From Fabrea salina (lineage: Eukaryota > Ciliophora > Heterotrichea > Heterotrichida > Fabreidae), in assembly GCA_022984795.1 (NCBI GenBank), contig JALIHJ010000029.1, positions 124,001-188,000 of the forward strand: DNA of 64,000 bases, read 5' to 3'. Of this stretch, positions 27,560 through 37,116 are shown piece by piece. Numbering within the stretch: position 1 is the first letter of the stretch; every line of letters begins with the position of its first letter. The position numbers and the translations under genes were made by a program. The notes under the pieces are model-generated. The model was not told where the DNA came from. It saw only the letters and a program-made list of their open reading frames with translations, and searched no databases.

Positions 27560-29107
27560 ATGTCAGAAGCAAGAGCTCGAAGAAACAGTCAGTTTACATC
27601 CTCTATATTTGGAGGAGATCCCACACCAGAACCCCAAAGACCCAGGAGCAACCTAAAAAGGTACGAGTCCTCCTCACTAATTTCACACGACCCTTCTAAC
27701 CCACCTGAATCCCAGCCTAAAAAAGGAACATTTGCCCACAAACAGTACACCAAAAGGTCAGAAGCCTTCGAAGGAATGCAACAGCAAGCTTACTTCCACA
27801 AAGACGAACCCAAACCAAGAGCAGACCCCCTTGGCATGGAAACAGCTGGAAGAAGAATCCAGAGTTCTTGGGAGTCCTCAGCTAGGCCCAGAACCAGCAA
27901 CACTCTTAGGAGTCAAATCTTCGAAGCGGACTCAGAACCTAAGCCCAGAGCCAGTCCTTACAAGCCTTCTGACTCCTCAAAACTCCTAGGCCAAGACGAA
28001 CCTGATTTTTACAGGAAAACGCGTAACGGCAACGACCCCCAAGGCACTTTTGAACCTAAGTTCGACAACACGTCTGCCTACGAAAGAAGACAAAAAGAGT
28101 TTTACGGGTACAGTCCCATCAAGAAAGGACAGAAAGAGCCAATCCAGACCACTGAAAACTTAAACCACAAACAAAGAAAAGAAACCAACTTGCACTCTTC
28201 CTTCTTCGACTCCCCTAAAAGGCCTGAAAGACCTGACACTCCTAAAGAAAACTACGTCGAAGAAAAGCCTATTTACTCGCCCGAAAAACGCAGAGAAGAA
28301 ATGAGCCAAAGCTTTATTTTCTCAGACCAGCCTAAGTACTCGCCACTGCCTAAACAAGAAATTCATGACGACACTAACACTTACGAAAGAAGAAAAAACC
28401 ACCTGTTCTCTGACTTGTTTGGTTCTAAAAACTACAACTACCAAAAACCCTCTGAAAAACTCATGCCTTCTAACTACAAGTGGATTTCCACAGACTCAAA
28501 GCACCGCTCAGAAAACCCACCCAACGCCATTAAACCCAAGTACATAGAAGAACCTCCTAGAATTACTCAGCCTGTAAGTTCCAGAGACTACAAACAGCAA
28601 TTCTTAAAAAGTTCTTACCAAGAAGACATTCAACCCACTGCAAGCGAACCCAAACTAGTGGAACTCCAACTCACAGGGCTTCCCGGCAGCATTAAAGAAA
28701 CCGACTTGAAAAAGATATGTCAGTCGTCCCATATTGTTTCGTCAGACTTAGACTTCGATACCCTTACAGGTACCTGCAAAGGAACTGGAAGGATCAAAGT
28801 AAGAGTAAGCGGCGAAAAAAACAAAGAACTCATGAACTTAGAGTTGAGTCTTGCCGAAAAAGGAGTCGATATGAGGGAAACCCAAAGTAGCCTTGGCAAA
28901 AACTCTGGAAACGAACGAAGATACCCCACTCCTGAAGTGTCTGCTAGATACAACAAACTCAAAAACCTTGAGTCTTCAAATAATATCTTCGGAAACGTCG
29001 GCAAGTGGGGCCACCAGTGGAAGGAAACTTCCAAACGCAACGGACCTGACAGCACTTTCTACTCACAAATGCAGTGGAACCACATCAAAAACCCCAGACA
29101 AGACTAA
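27560..29107 (+). CDS. disordered repeat protein with recurring S-x-x-F motifs, unknown
   Basis: 515 residues, rich in Pro, Lys, Ser and Glu and almost wholly disordered. A short motif recurs at wide spacing: SSIFGGDP, SQIFEADSEP, SSFFDSPKRP, QSFIFSDQPK, LFSDLFGSK, NNIFGNVG, often with a following K-P or Y-x-P. Such motifs are typical of cytoskeleton-linked or microtubule-binding proteins. The EL-x-LTGLPGSIKETDLKKIC stretch (~386) resembles the start of an RRM-like or similar small fold. No family assigned. It uses many C-ending codons and follows DPCD by 32 bp. Confidence 0.75.
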   Translation: MSEARARRNSQFTSSIFGGDPTPEPQRPRSNLKRYESSSLISHDPSNPPESQPKKGTFAHKQYTKRSEAFEGMQQQAYFHKDEPKPRADPLGMETAGRRIQSSWESSARPRTSNTLRSQIFEADSEPKPRASPYKPSDSSKLLGQDEPDFYRKTRNGNDPQGTFEPKFDNTSAYERRQKEFYGYSPIKKGQKEPIQTTENLNHKQRKETNLHSSFFDSPKRPERPDTPKENYVEEKPIYSPEKRREEMSQSFIFSDQPKYSPLPKQEIHDDTNTYERRKNHLFSDLFGSKNYNYQKPSEKLMPSNYKWISTDSKHRSENPPNAIKPKYIEEPPRITQPVSSRDYKQQFLKSSYQEDIQPTASEPKLVELQLTGLPGSIKETDLKKICQSSHIVSSDLDFDTLTGTCKGTGRIKVRVSGEKNKELMNLELSLAEKGVDMRETQSSLGKNSGNERRYPTPEVSARYNKLKNLESSNNIFGNVGKWGHQWKETSKRNGPDSTFYSQMQWNHIKNPRQD

Positions 29108-29149
29108 GTAACTCGTGTTAATAACTTTACACTAAAGGCATAATTATTT

Positions 29150-32053
29150 ATGGACGAGAACACATTAATAGGAGCGTTCCAAGCTAGCTTAGGAGCAGAC
29201 AACGAAGCTCGCAAGCAAGCCCAGGAGTACCTTACGTCCGTTCAAAGCACACCAGGGTTGGTTTCGCTTCTTCTAAAGATTGCTCTTTCTAACCAGCCAC
29301 TCGAAGTACAGCAAATGGCAGTCATCTACCTAAAGAACCTCACGAAGGTCTGGAGAGACAGCAAACGGAGCTTTTACTTGCCCCCTGAAGACAAACTTAC
29401 TCTTCGGAACAATATCATTTACTGCCTTAAGTTCTCTATTCCAGAAAAAATCCGATCTCAGTTTGAAGAAATTGCTCACAACATTGCCAAAGTAGACTAC
29501 CCTTGGGACGAAGTCCACCAACAGATCGGAGCAGCTCTGGACTCAGGCAACATAGAGGATATCTACGCAGCCCTAAGCATCATTTTCCAGATTGCGAGGG
29601 TTTATGAATTTGTGATGAATGAAAAGCGCTCTGAACTGAAGAACTTAGTTAGTTTATATTTTGATAAACTAGACACTTTACTGACATCTCTGCTAAGTGA
29701 GCAGAACGAAGACGCTTTTAAGTTCATGACACTGATTCTGCAGATATTTTGGGTTTGCTTTTACATCGAGCTTCCTGAAGAACAAGCTACCGCCGAGAAA
29801 CTCAACAGCTGGTTTGGCAAGTTCAAGCAGATCTTAGAGCTTGACTTAGGAGAGTTAGAGTCCCCCTCTGTAAGCGAAGAAGATGCTAAGCAAAGGGAAC
29901 AACACCCTAAGTGGCAGTGCAAAAGGTGGGCTGCTCAGATTGTACACAGACTTTTCAACAGGTACTTCAACATTGGATACTTGAAAGAGCACAACAAGTT
30001 CATAGGTCAGCACTTCCAGTCGAACTGGGCTGTTCCCTATACACATACAATAGTGCCTATACTATTCAAAAGAACACACGCATTCATTCCCAATATTGTA
30101 CTTAATTACCTCGTTAAGTTCTGCACCCAAGCCATTAAGTTCCAGCCAACCTGCGAAATGCTCATTAGTCAAGTCCCTAAACTCATAACTGACATAATAA
30201 TGCCTCTGTTGTGCAGAGTGCCAAGTGATGAAGCTCTTTGGAAAGACAACCCAATCGAATTCATCCGCAAAGAAGCTGACTTAGGACGTGCTTACTACTC
30301 AGCTAAGAGTTCCAGCATAGACATGCTAATCACTCTTTGCGAAAAGGGGTATTTGGACCAGTTCATTGAGTACGTAGCCAAAGAACTCAGCAACAGCCCA
30401 GACTTGCTTCGTAAAGACGCAATCTTGCTAGCCGTAGGTTCTCTCCAACAAATAATTCGCGAACACAAAAAATACGAGTCAGAACTAGAGAACCTGTTGT
30501 ACAACTACGTGCTGCAGGAATTTGACAACTCTGTAGGGTTCTTAAGAGCCCGGGCTTGTTGGATGTATGCTCAGTTCTCAGTTATAGACTTCCAAAACCA
30601 AGAACACCAGAGTTTGGCCCTTTCTAAAGTATGTGGCTTAATGATGGACCCAGACCTTCCAGTAAGGATTGAAGCTGCCACTGCACTTCCTCGTTTGATG
30701 AACTGGAAAATGTCCCACCAAAGAATAGGCGGCGAGATCCAGCAACTCTTAGAAGTGTACTTGAAACTCATGAACGAAATTGACAGTGAAGAGTTAGTGG
30801 ACTCCTTAGAAGACATTGTGGGAAGGTTTGCCAACGAAATAGTTCCTTACGCAATGGGGCTCACAGACCACTTAATTCAAGCCTTTTTGCGAATGGCCAG
30901 TCAAGACAGCAACCAAGACGACGGAGAAAGTGCTATGGCTGCAGTGTCGACTCTCAACACCATTGCTAAAATAGTTGATGCTTTGGAAGAAAGGCACGGC
31001 GACTTGTTAACAGTCAGTCGGAGTTTGCAGCCTGTGTTTGAGTACGCACTTAGCGAAAAGGGCTGTGAGTACTTTGAAGAAGCACTCCATATACTAACTT
31101 GTCTTCTTTACTACTCCCCACCAGGGCACCTTCCACACCTTTTTGGTTTCTTGAATTACATTAAGCTAGGTCTTATTGGCGGCGACCAAGTCAAAGCTTA
31201 CGGAAAAGAACAACTCGAAGAAGCCTTTTCACCCATTGCTAACTTCATTGCGAAGTACAATGACATGGCAGTCCAAGAAACTGAGTCAATTCTGCAGTTG
31301 GCTTTTCAGCTTATGAAAGAAGAGTACCAAGACATAGTAACTGGGTGCAAAATCGAAATGGCCTTTTTGGAAAACAGCAGAGGCAAAGTAGACCCAGCTG
31401 TAAGCAGAATCGTAGCAGAGACCCTAGAAGCGTTTAACCGAGCAGCTTCCCGAGGAGTCAAGATAGTTTGCTGGGAAGTGGTTTGTGTAGCCTTTTGGTA
31501 CAACCCACTTTTGACCTTACAAGCACTAGAGCAGTACTCTGCTACTCAGTCGCTGTTGACTTTTGCTGTAGAAAACGTTGAAATGTTTAAAGAAAACATG
31601 TCCAAAATCCACACTATTTACGGGTTAGGGTCTTTGTTAAGTGTTTCAGAACAACTTCCACAGCCACTTGCACAAAACCTTGGTTTTCTCTGCAAAAACA
31701 TTTTATTGCTTTTCAAAAAACTAAAAGAAGACAACGAAGAACTAGGACCTCAAGAACCTGGCGAAAGTCCATTTGTGGAAGAAGGCAAGTTCGATGCTGA
31801 GTTTAATAAAATCCTTGAAAAGATCCGCGCTAGCAGGGAACAAGGAGACTTAGACGACGAGGACGAAGACTTTAGATTCGGAACTGAACCAGAAGACCTC
31901 TATGACTCCCCATTCGAAGGCAATACTGAAGGAGAATTCTTAAAAGGACTCTTCCAAAACATGGCACAAAGAAACCCTGAACTCTACAACAACATGCAAT
32001 CAGCACTAGCCCAGGACGAAATGGCTGTTCTTCAAGAAGTACTAAGTAATTAA
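29150..32053 (+). CDS. importin-7/8-type karyopherin beta
   Basis: 967 residues of HEAT repeats. The N-terminal importin-beta domain is clear: NEARKQAQEYLTSVQ, LSNQPLEVQQMAVIYLKNLTKVWR and PPEDKLTLRNNI match IPO7/IPO8/Sxm1/Nmd5. The acidic C-terminus (EQGDLDDEDEDFRFGTEPEDLYDSPFEG) is also typical of IPO7. It carries cargo such as ribosomal proteins and histone H1 into the nucleus under Ran control. Slightly shorter than human IPO7 (1,038). The stop lies 15 bp from the 3' flank of the first tRNA gene, on the opposite strand. Confidence 0.93.
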   Translation: MDENTLIGAFQASLGADNEARKQAQEYLTSVQSTPGLVSLLLKIALSNQPLEVQQMAVIYLKNLTKVWRDSKRSFYLPPEDKLTLRNNIIYCLKFSIPEKIRSQFEEIAHNIAKVDYPWDEVHQQIGAALDSGNIEDIYAALSIIFQIARVYEFVMNEKRSELKNLVSLYFDKLDTLLTSLLSEQNEDAFKFMTLILQIFWVCFYIELPEEQATAEKLNSWFGKFKQILELDLGELESPSVSEEDAKQREQHPKWQCKRWAAQIVHRLFNRYFNIGYLKEHNKFIGQHFQSNWAVPYTHTIVPILFKRTHAFIPNIVLNYLVKFCTQAIKFQPTCEMLISQVPKLITDIIMPLLCRVPSDEALWKDNPIEFIRKEADLGRAYYSAKSSSIDMLITLCEKGYLDQFIEYVAKELSNSPDLLRKDAILLAVGSLQQIIREHKKYESELENLLYNYVLQEFDNSVGFLRARACWMYAQFSVIDFQNQEHQSLALSKVCGLMMDPDLPVRIEAATALPRLMNWKMSHQRIGGEIQQLLEVYLKLMNEIDSEELVDSLEDIVGRFANEIVPYAMGLTDHLIQAFLRMASQDSNQDDGESAMAAVSTLNTIAKIVDALEERHGDLLTVSRSLQPVFEYALSEKGCEYFEEALHILTCLLYYSPPGHLPHLFGFLNYIKLGLIGGDQVKAYGKEQLEEAFSPIANFIAKYNDMAVQETESILQLAFQLMKEEYQDIVTGCKIEMAFLENSRGKVDPAVSRIVAETLEAFNRAASRGVKIVCWEVVCVAFWYNPLLTLQALEQYSATQSLLTFAVENVEMFKENMSKIHTIYGLGSLLSVSEQLPQPLAQNLGFLCKNILLLFKKLKEDNEELGPQEPGESPFVEEGKFDAEFNKILEKIRASREQGDLDDEDEDFRFGTEPEDLYDSPFEGNTEGEFLKGLFQNMAQRNPELYNNMQSALAQDEMAVLQEVLSN

Positions 32054-32068
32054 GGTTACTAAAAAGGA

Positions 32069-32140
32069 CGCCCACAGTGGGGATCGAACCCACGACCACC
32101 AGATTAAAAGTCTGGCGCTCTTCCGCTGAGCTATATGGGC
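32069..32140 (-). tRNA. tRNA-Lys (UUU), copy 1
   Basis: Read on the minus strand: acceptor stem GCCCATA/TGTGGGC, D-arm GCTC..GAGC, anticodon arm CCAGA-CTTTTAA-TCTGG (anticodon TTT), T-arm GTGGG-TTCGATC-CCCAC, discriminator G. All stems pair. Internal A and B boxes (TAGCTCAGCGG; GGTTCGATCC) are present, and transcription would end in a T5 run just downstream. No intron. Confidence 0.97.
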
Positions 32141-32403
32141 TAGCACATTATTTTCTTTGTTGTTTACTATTTATACAAACCTAGTAAACAACTTTATTTA
32201 TTTATTTGAACTGGTGCAAGCTGCCTAGGTCTCTGAGTTGAATTAGTAGTCGTCGCTTTCGGCTGGTGGTTTCTTTTTAGGATGCTTGTTGCTTTTTCTT
32301 TGTTGTTTCGTGCTTTTGCTTGTTTATGTGTCGTCTTTTGATCTTGCTTTTCACTTAGTAAACAATTTATTGCTAAAATTAACTTGTTTCTACTCAAAAA
32401 GGA
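32141..32403. other. spacer between tRNA-Lys copies 1 and 2, nothing recognised
   Basis: 263 bp without a credible gene. The minus strand is open but has no ATG and would encode a Lys/Gln/Thr-rich low-complexity chain. The strand is strongly purine-biased (minus strand rich in A and G). TTTATTTATTTG lies near 32190. I see no tRNA remnant or clear RNA fold. Confidence 0.6.
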
Positions 32404-32475
32404 CGCCCACAGTGGGGATCGAACCCACGACCACCAGATTAAAAGTCTGGCGCTCTTCCGCTGAGCTATATGGGC
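32404..32475 (-). tRNA. tRNA-Lys (UUU), copy 2
   Basis: Identical to copy 1 across all 72 positions, including the discriminator. Same T5 terminator context (TCCTTTTTGAG) on the minus strand. Confidence 0.97.
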
Positions 32476-32540
32476 TAGCACATTATTTTCTTTGCAATTA
32501 CCATTTTAAACTGATCAAACTTGTTTCTACTCAAAAAGGA

Positions 32541-32612
32541 CGCCCACAGTGGGGATCGAACCCACGACCACCAGATTAAAAGTCTGGCGCTCTTCCGCTG
32601 AGCTATATGGGC
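32541..32612 (-). tRNA. tRNA-Lys (UUU), copy 3
   Basis: Identical to copies 1 and 2. The 3' flank (minus strand) is also shared with copy 2, indicating a recent tandem duplication. Confidence 0.97.
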
Positions 32613-32659
32613 TAGCACACTCTTACCTTTGGAAGTAAGATGTTAAACTACTCAATAAA

Positions 32660-35600
32660 ATGGACCCTAAAGAAGCAGTCAAAATCCAGAAAGGAGACTA
32701 CTCAGTCCATGCTTTTATTGAAAGCGGAAGGAGCTTGTTGCCTTTAGAAGGAGAAACCATTGACCCTATCATTACTTTAAAGCTGTTTGGAAAGTCCAAG
32801 TCAACAAAACCCATGCATAGAATTGGAAGCAGCGCTATTGTGACTTGGAACGAGCACATTTACTTTGAAAAATCAAATGCCAAACCCCAAGAAATCCAAC
32901 AAGAAAGACTCCGCATAGAACTCAGAGACCACAACCTGGTGTTTAAAGACTCACTAATAGGCTGCTACGAAATGGACCTAACATACGTTTACTACCAAGA
33001 AAACCATGCTTTGCTTCACCAGTGGATAGTGCTGAGCAACCCCCAAAGCGAAGACTTCCAAGTAGTCAGAGGGTACCTTAAAGTAGGAGTAGCGGTACTT
33101 CAAGAACAAGACAAGCCAGTAGACTTAACTATCCAAAACAAACTTCCTGGAGACGAAGAACTTCTGATGCCTCCCCAAATTAAACCCCGCACTAAGCAAC
33201 TTATTGTGCAGTTCCTGAAAGCAGACTCCCTTCCCATTATGGACAGTGGAGGCACCATAGATGCTTTTTGTGTGGCTAAGTTTGCTGGAGCAGAGCAAAA
33301 AACCTCTATTAAAGTAGCAGACGAAGCCACTATGAACGTGTACTGGTACGAAGAAGTGTACTTGCCAGTGATGCAGCCTTGTGTGTCTTCTAAGTTTTAT
33401 GTGAACTTGTGGGACTACGACCGAGTAGCTTTTAAAAACGACTTAGTTGGGAGCTTCAGTTTTAACTGGGGAGAGATTGAGAAGGGTTCTTACAAAGACT
33501 ACTTCTGGGCAAACATCTACGGAGCAGACCCGAGCTGTGACAACGAAGAAGCAACACTTATGAACAACGTTGAGGAGTTGGCTTCTTACTGGAGAGGAAG
33601 GATCCTTATGAGGATCTGGGTAGAGGACATTCCTAAGGCAGTCCTTAAAACCTCTGAAATAATTGAACCCAAACTAGAAGAAACCATTCGAGACGAGTTT
33701 GAAACAGGCTTTATGTACGAACTAAGAGCCCAAGTTTTGAGTGCAGTAGGACTTCCGTCCCAAAAACAAGCTTACAAAATCAGGATCCAGTGGTGCGATA
33801 TTATGCTTGAAACAGCCGAAATCAAAGCTTTTAACTACTGCTGTTCGTGGTACCAAAACTTAAAACGTCTCAACACTGTAGTGCCTAACAAAGCTGACGA
33901 ACCCCTTCCGGACATATTTGTGTACTTGAGGAAAGGCAGCCAAAACATATGCTACGCAAGACTTAAACCCGAAGAGTTCAGTGACATCTATAAGGAAGAA
34001 AAGTGGATACGTTTGAAACCTGACAAAGCTATGGGGGCTGTGAAGAACGACTGGGAAGGTGGGTTTGTTAAAATTAGAGTTTACACTGGAAGGTACGACG
34101 ATGAGCTTGACTTGAACAGGGGCAACTGGAACACCGAGCCTAGTCCTTCAGGAAAGAACAAAAAGATTCTGTTGTGCCACTTGTTTCAGTGCCGCAACTT
34201 GCCTGCAGCAGACTCTACAGGAACTTCAGACCCCTATGCTGTGTTTTACTGCGCAGGAGCCCAGGCTTCTACTGCTAAAGACGCTAAACTAGGAACTCTA
34301 AACCCTATCTGGTATGAAACTCTTGCTTTGGAAGTAGAAATAGGTTCACTTGAAACAGCTCCGCCTATAATTGTTTATTTGTGGGACTACGACAAGGCTG
34401 GGGCAGATGACTTAATGGGTATGTGTGTGGTGGACATGAAAAAAGTCAGTGAAGACACTTATGAAGCACCTAGGCCCGAGTGGTACAAACTCAACATGGG
34501 CACTAAGGACTCAGAAGAAGGAGAAGTTTTGCTTTCGTTTAACTTAGTTGACCCAGGTTACCCTGAATTATTCAGCATAGTTCCAGAAACTATAGAGGCT
34601 ACTGTAGAAATCAACATTCTAGGACTAAGGGACTTAAAGCCTTCAGTGGGGTGGCTGCCTGTTAACAAAGCTTTTTTAAGCATAAACTTGAACTCTTTGC
34701 AGCTGCCAGGGGAGTCTTTGCTGTTCAACGAAATTAGCACGCAGCCCTTTGAGCCTGGACCTAACCCTGACATAAACACTGTGCTCAGCTTTACTTGCAA
34801 GTTGCCTTATGACCCTTTGTACTGTCCTACTTTGACAGCAACTGTGCACGATTACTTGTTTTACGGACTATCTCAACCAGTTCTAGGAACCTTCAGTATT
34901 CCTTTAGGGGACTTTTTGTTTAAGAAAAAACCTGAAAAGGTCCCTAAGAAGCAAAACCGTATAAGAACACTAGGTTTTGAGTTTTACGAAGAAGAAAAAG
35001 AAGATCAGCCCCTTTTAGCAAGGACTCAGGTAGCTGACACTAGCCTTTTGAGTGTTTCAGAAGCAAAAGACGGAACTATGATAACGAGACCAGCTCAGTT
35101 TGTGTTTGATGAAAACAGAAAAAGACTAGTAGAAGTCAACAAACCTCTCGAGTCAGAACCTTATATTGGTTTAGGTTACAACAGAGAGCCCCAAGATGGA
35201 CTCAAGCACTACCGTTACTACGTAAACTCTCCTTTGGAAGAGTCGGTTTATATTGGAGAGTCGCCTTTCAACGAGTACAATATACTAAAAGGACAAACTA
35301 GGGGACTTGACGGAGTGTTTGACACAGTAAACAAATTAGACACAAAAGGCCAGAAGTCAAATACAAAAGTTACTGGAAAGTTCAAAGGAGTCATCCGTAT
35401 TAAGTGTCAAGAGGGTCTTAAAAGAGCTGCAAAGAATCCTCCTTTAAGTTCTATTTATGACCAAGGTTTTAAAGACGAGTTTGAAGAAGTTTCTAGGATG
35501 CTTTTGAATAAAAGTGAGTTTATTGTTAGAGTTTACGTAATTGACGCTTCTGATTTAGAAAAAAAAGACATTGGGTCAGAGTCAGACCCTTACTTAGTTC

Positions 35601-36673
35601 TAAAACTAGGCAGCGTTGTTATCAACGACAGAGAAAACTACCAAACTGACGAACCCAACCCTAAAATCTACAGACACTTCGACCTACCTGTTACACTTCC
35701 AGGAGCTTCAACGCTTAAAATCCAGGTTTGGGACTACGACTCTATTTTAACTGACGACAAGATTGGAACAACCAAAATAGACTTAGAAGACAGGTACTTT
35801 TCAAAAGACTGGAGGGAACTTGTAGAGAAACCAGTTGAAAACCGCCCTTTGTACATAAAGTCAAGCAGACGTCCACAAGGCTACCTAAGGCTTTGGCTTG
35901 AGATTCACCCTGCTTCTGTAAGGCCCGACCCTATAGACATTTCACCTAAACCCCCAACTAACTTTGAAGCCAGACTCATCATCTGGAGAAGTGAGGAAGT
36001 GCCTGCAGGTGACATAGAAGGCGTAAGTGACTTGTATGTAAGGGCGTGGGTAGACTCAAACCACCCAAAAGAAACAGACACCCACTTAAGGTGCCAGAGA
36101 GGAAGGGGGTCTTGGAACTGGAGACTTAAGTTTCCAGTAAGTGTTAGCGAGTCCAGCAACCACACCTTGAACTTGCAATTGTGGGACAAAGACTTTTTAT
36201 CTCCAAATGACATGCTGGGAGACGCATGCATAAGTTTTAACGAAATAGCTAGAGAAGCTTGGGAGTCAGGGAAAAACACATGCTTGTTAGGCCCTTCTGA
36301 AGACCTAAAAAACAGAATCCTCAAAAGAAACAGCCCTAAGTTCTGGGTAGAGTTTTACTCAACCAACAATAAAGGGGAAAAGAAATACTCAGGAAAAGTA
36401 CTGATCTCCTTTGAACTGGTGCCTGAAGCTAGGGCAAGAGCTGTTCCGGTAGGCGAAGGAAGGGACAAGCCTAACATGAACCCTTACCTGCCTCCACCCA
36501 CTGGGAGATTTGAGCTCTCTTGGAACCCGCTTAAAATCATCAGTCAATTTTGTGGGCCAGAGTTTAAAATCAAAATATGCCTGATGATTTGCTTTGCTTT
36601 GTGCATTGTTTTATTGATACTGATGTTCCCAATGGTGCTATCCGATGCAATCTCCTCTGCAATATTTGGTTAA
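32660..36673 (+). CDS. ferlin (multi-C2, tail-anchored membrane protein)
   Basis: 1,337 residues. At least five C2 domains can be read: ~10-150; ~175-320 (KQLIVQFLKADSLPIMDSGG..); ~495-640 (KILLCHLFQCRNLPAADSTGTSDPYAVF); ~955-1080 (FIVRVYVIDASDLEKKDIGSESDPYLVL); ~1105-1240 (ARLIIWRSEEVPAGDIEGVSDLYVRAW). The WNWRLKFPV stretch and the GYLKVGVAV FerI-like block after the first C2 are ferlin marks. It ends with one C-terminal span (IKICLMICFALCIVLLILMF). Calcium-site Asp pairs are visible in the third and fourth C2s. Ferlins drive calcium-triggered membrane fusion and repair. A possible in-frame 15-nt intron lies at 36137-36151. Confidence 0.92.
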   Translation: MDPKEAVKIQKGDYSVHAFIESGRSLLPLEGETIDPIITLKLFGKSKSTKPMHRIGSSAIVTWNEHIYFEKSNAKPQEIQQERLRIELRDHNLVFKDSLIGCYEMDLTYVYYQENHALLHQWIVLSNPQSEDFQVVRGYLKVGVAVLQEQDKPVDLTIQNKLPGDEELLMPPQIKPRTKQLIVQFLKADSLPIMDSGGTIDAFCVAKFAGAEQKTSIKVADEATMNVYWYEEVYLPVMQPCVSSKFYVNLWDYDRVAFKNDLVGSFSFNWGEIEKGSYKDYFWANIYGADPSCDNEEATLMNNVEELASYWRGRILMRIWVEDIPKAVLKTSEIIEPKLEETIRDEFETGFMYELRAQVLSAVGLPSQKQAYKIRIQWCDIMLETAEIKAFNYCCSWYQNLKRLNTVVPNKADEPLPDIFVYLRKGSQNICYARLKPEEFSDIYKEEKWIRLKPDKAMGAVKNDWEGGFVKIRVYTGRYDDELDLNRGNWNTEPSPSGKNKKILLCHLFQCRNLPAADSTGTSDPYAVFYCAGAQASTAKDAKLGTLNPIWYETLALEVEIGSLETAPPIIVYLWDYDKAGADDLMGMCVVDMKKVSEDTYEAPRPEWYKLNMGTKDSEEGEVLLSFNLVDPGYPELFSIVPETIEATVEINILGLRDLKPSVGWLPVNKAFLSINLNSLQLPGESLLFNEISTQPFEPGPNPDINTVLSFTCKLPYDPLYCPTLTATVHDYLFYGLSQPVLGTFSIPLGDFLFKKKPEKVPKKQNRIRTLGFEFYEEEKEDQPLLARTQVADTSLLSVSEAKDGTMITRPAQFVFDENRKRLVEVNKPLESEPYIGLGYNREPQDGLKHYRYYVNSPLEESVYIGESPFNEYNILKGQTRGLDGVFDTVNKLDTKGQKSNTKVTGKFKGVIRIKCQEGLKRAAKNPPLSSIYDQGFKDEFEEVSRMLLNKSEFIVRVYVIDASDLEKKDIGSESDPYLVLKLGSVVINDRENYQTDEPNPKIYRHFDLPVTLPGASTLKIQVWDYDSILTDDKIGTTKIDLEDRYFSKDWRELVEKPVENRPLYIKSSRRPQGYLRLWLEIHPASVRPDPIDISPKPPTNFEARLIIWRSEEVPAGDIEGVSDLYVRAWVDSNHPKETDTHLRCQRGRGSWNWRLKFPVSVSESSNHTLNLQLWDKDFLSPNDMLGDACISFNEIAREAWESGKNTCLLGPSEDLKNRILKRNSPKFWVEFYSTNNKGEKKYSGKVLISFELVPEARARAVPVGEGRDKPNMNPYLPPPTGRFELSWNPLKIISQFCGPEFKIKICLMICFALCIVLLILMFPMVLSDAISSAIFG

Positions 36674-37107
36674 TAATTAAACTTTTGAGCAATAGTTTGG
36701 TCGTGCCAAGTTCCTGAGTGGGGAATAAAGAACTCTTTTCCTTGGTTAGATAAACACACTAAGAGCGTAGGGCAGTTCTCCACTACGCGGAACTCTTTTT
36801 CGTTGAGTTCGAACTCGTTGTTAGGAGTTTTGAAAAAGAACTTTTTGTCTTCACTAGAGTACTGGATGGAACTCACAAGTTTGCTAGTGAACACTTTAAA
36901 ACCTACTCTGTCGTAAGTTAAGTAAGCTGCTAGTCCAATTCCCAAGCCTCCTGACAAGTAGTCTAGTTTGCCATAAACGTAAAAGAACCCACAGTAGCAA
37001 GCAATCTGAGTTGCTTCATAAAGAGTTTTGCTTTTGGTGATTTTGGAGTAGTCAGTGTATTCATAAATAAGTTTAGTGCTTTGGTATCGTTTTAGTGCCT
37101 TCCACAT
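36670..37107 (-). CDS. probable mitochondrial two-span membrane protein
   Basis: 145 residues. The N-terminus (MWKALKRYQSTKLIY) is basic and presequence-like. Two hydrophobic segments follow (~35-55 ACYCGFFYVYG and ~57-72 GGLGIGLAAYLTYD), then a beta-rich domain (IQYSSEDKKFFFKTPNNEFEL, FRVVENCPTLLVCLSNQGKEFFIP). The layout parallels the gene at 1354-1887 and TMEM223/TMEM186-type proteins, but sequence identity is weak by eye. It converges on ferlin: the last 4 bp overlap, the two stops sharing TTAA. 9 bp separate its start from PI4K. Confidence 0.6.
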   Translation of the reverse strand: MWKALKRYQSTKLIYEYTDYSKITKSKTLYEATQIACYCGFFYVYGKLDYLSGGLGIGLAAYLTYDRVGFKVFTSKLVSSIQYSSEDKKFFFKTPNNEFELNEKEFRVVENCPTLLVCLSNQGKEFFIPHSGTWHDQTIAQKFNY

Positions 37108-37116
37108 TTACACTAA

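Larger units (their letters stand above)
32381..32618. repeat. tandem duplication carrying tRNA-Lys copies 2 and 3
   Basis: The unit AACTTGTTTCTACTCAAAAA plus tRNA plus TAGCACA occurs at about 32381-32482 and 32518-32619. Copy 1 shares the tRNA and the TAGCACATTATTTTCTTTG flank on the other side with copy 2, but not the CTACTC side. Flank sharing therefore steps from copy 1 to 2 to 3. Confidence 0.85.

Noticed and set aside
32194-32481. Open frame across the tRNA spacer and tRNA copy 2 (minus strand)
   Set aside because: No ATG, low-complexity Lys/Gln/Thr content, and it overlaps a tRNA gene.
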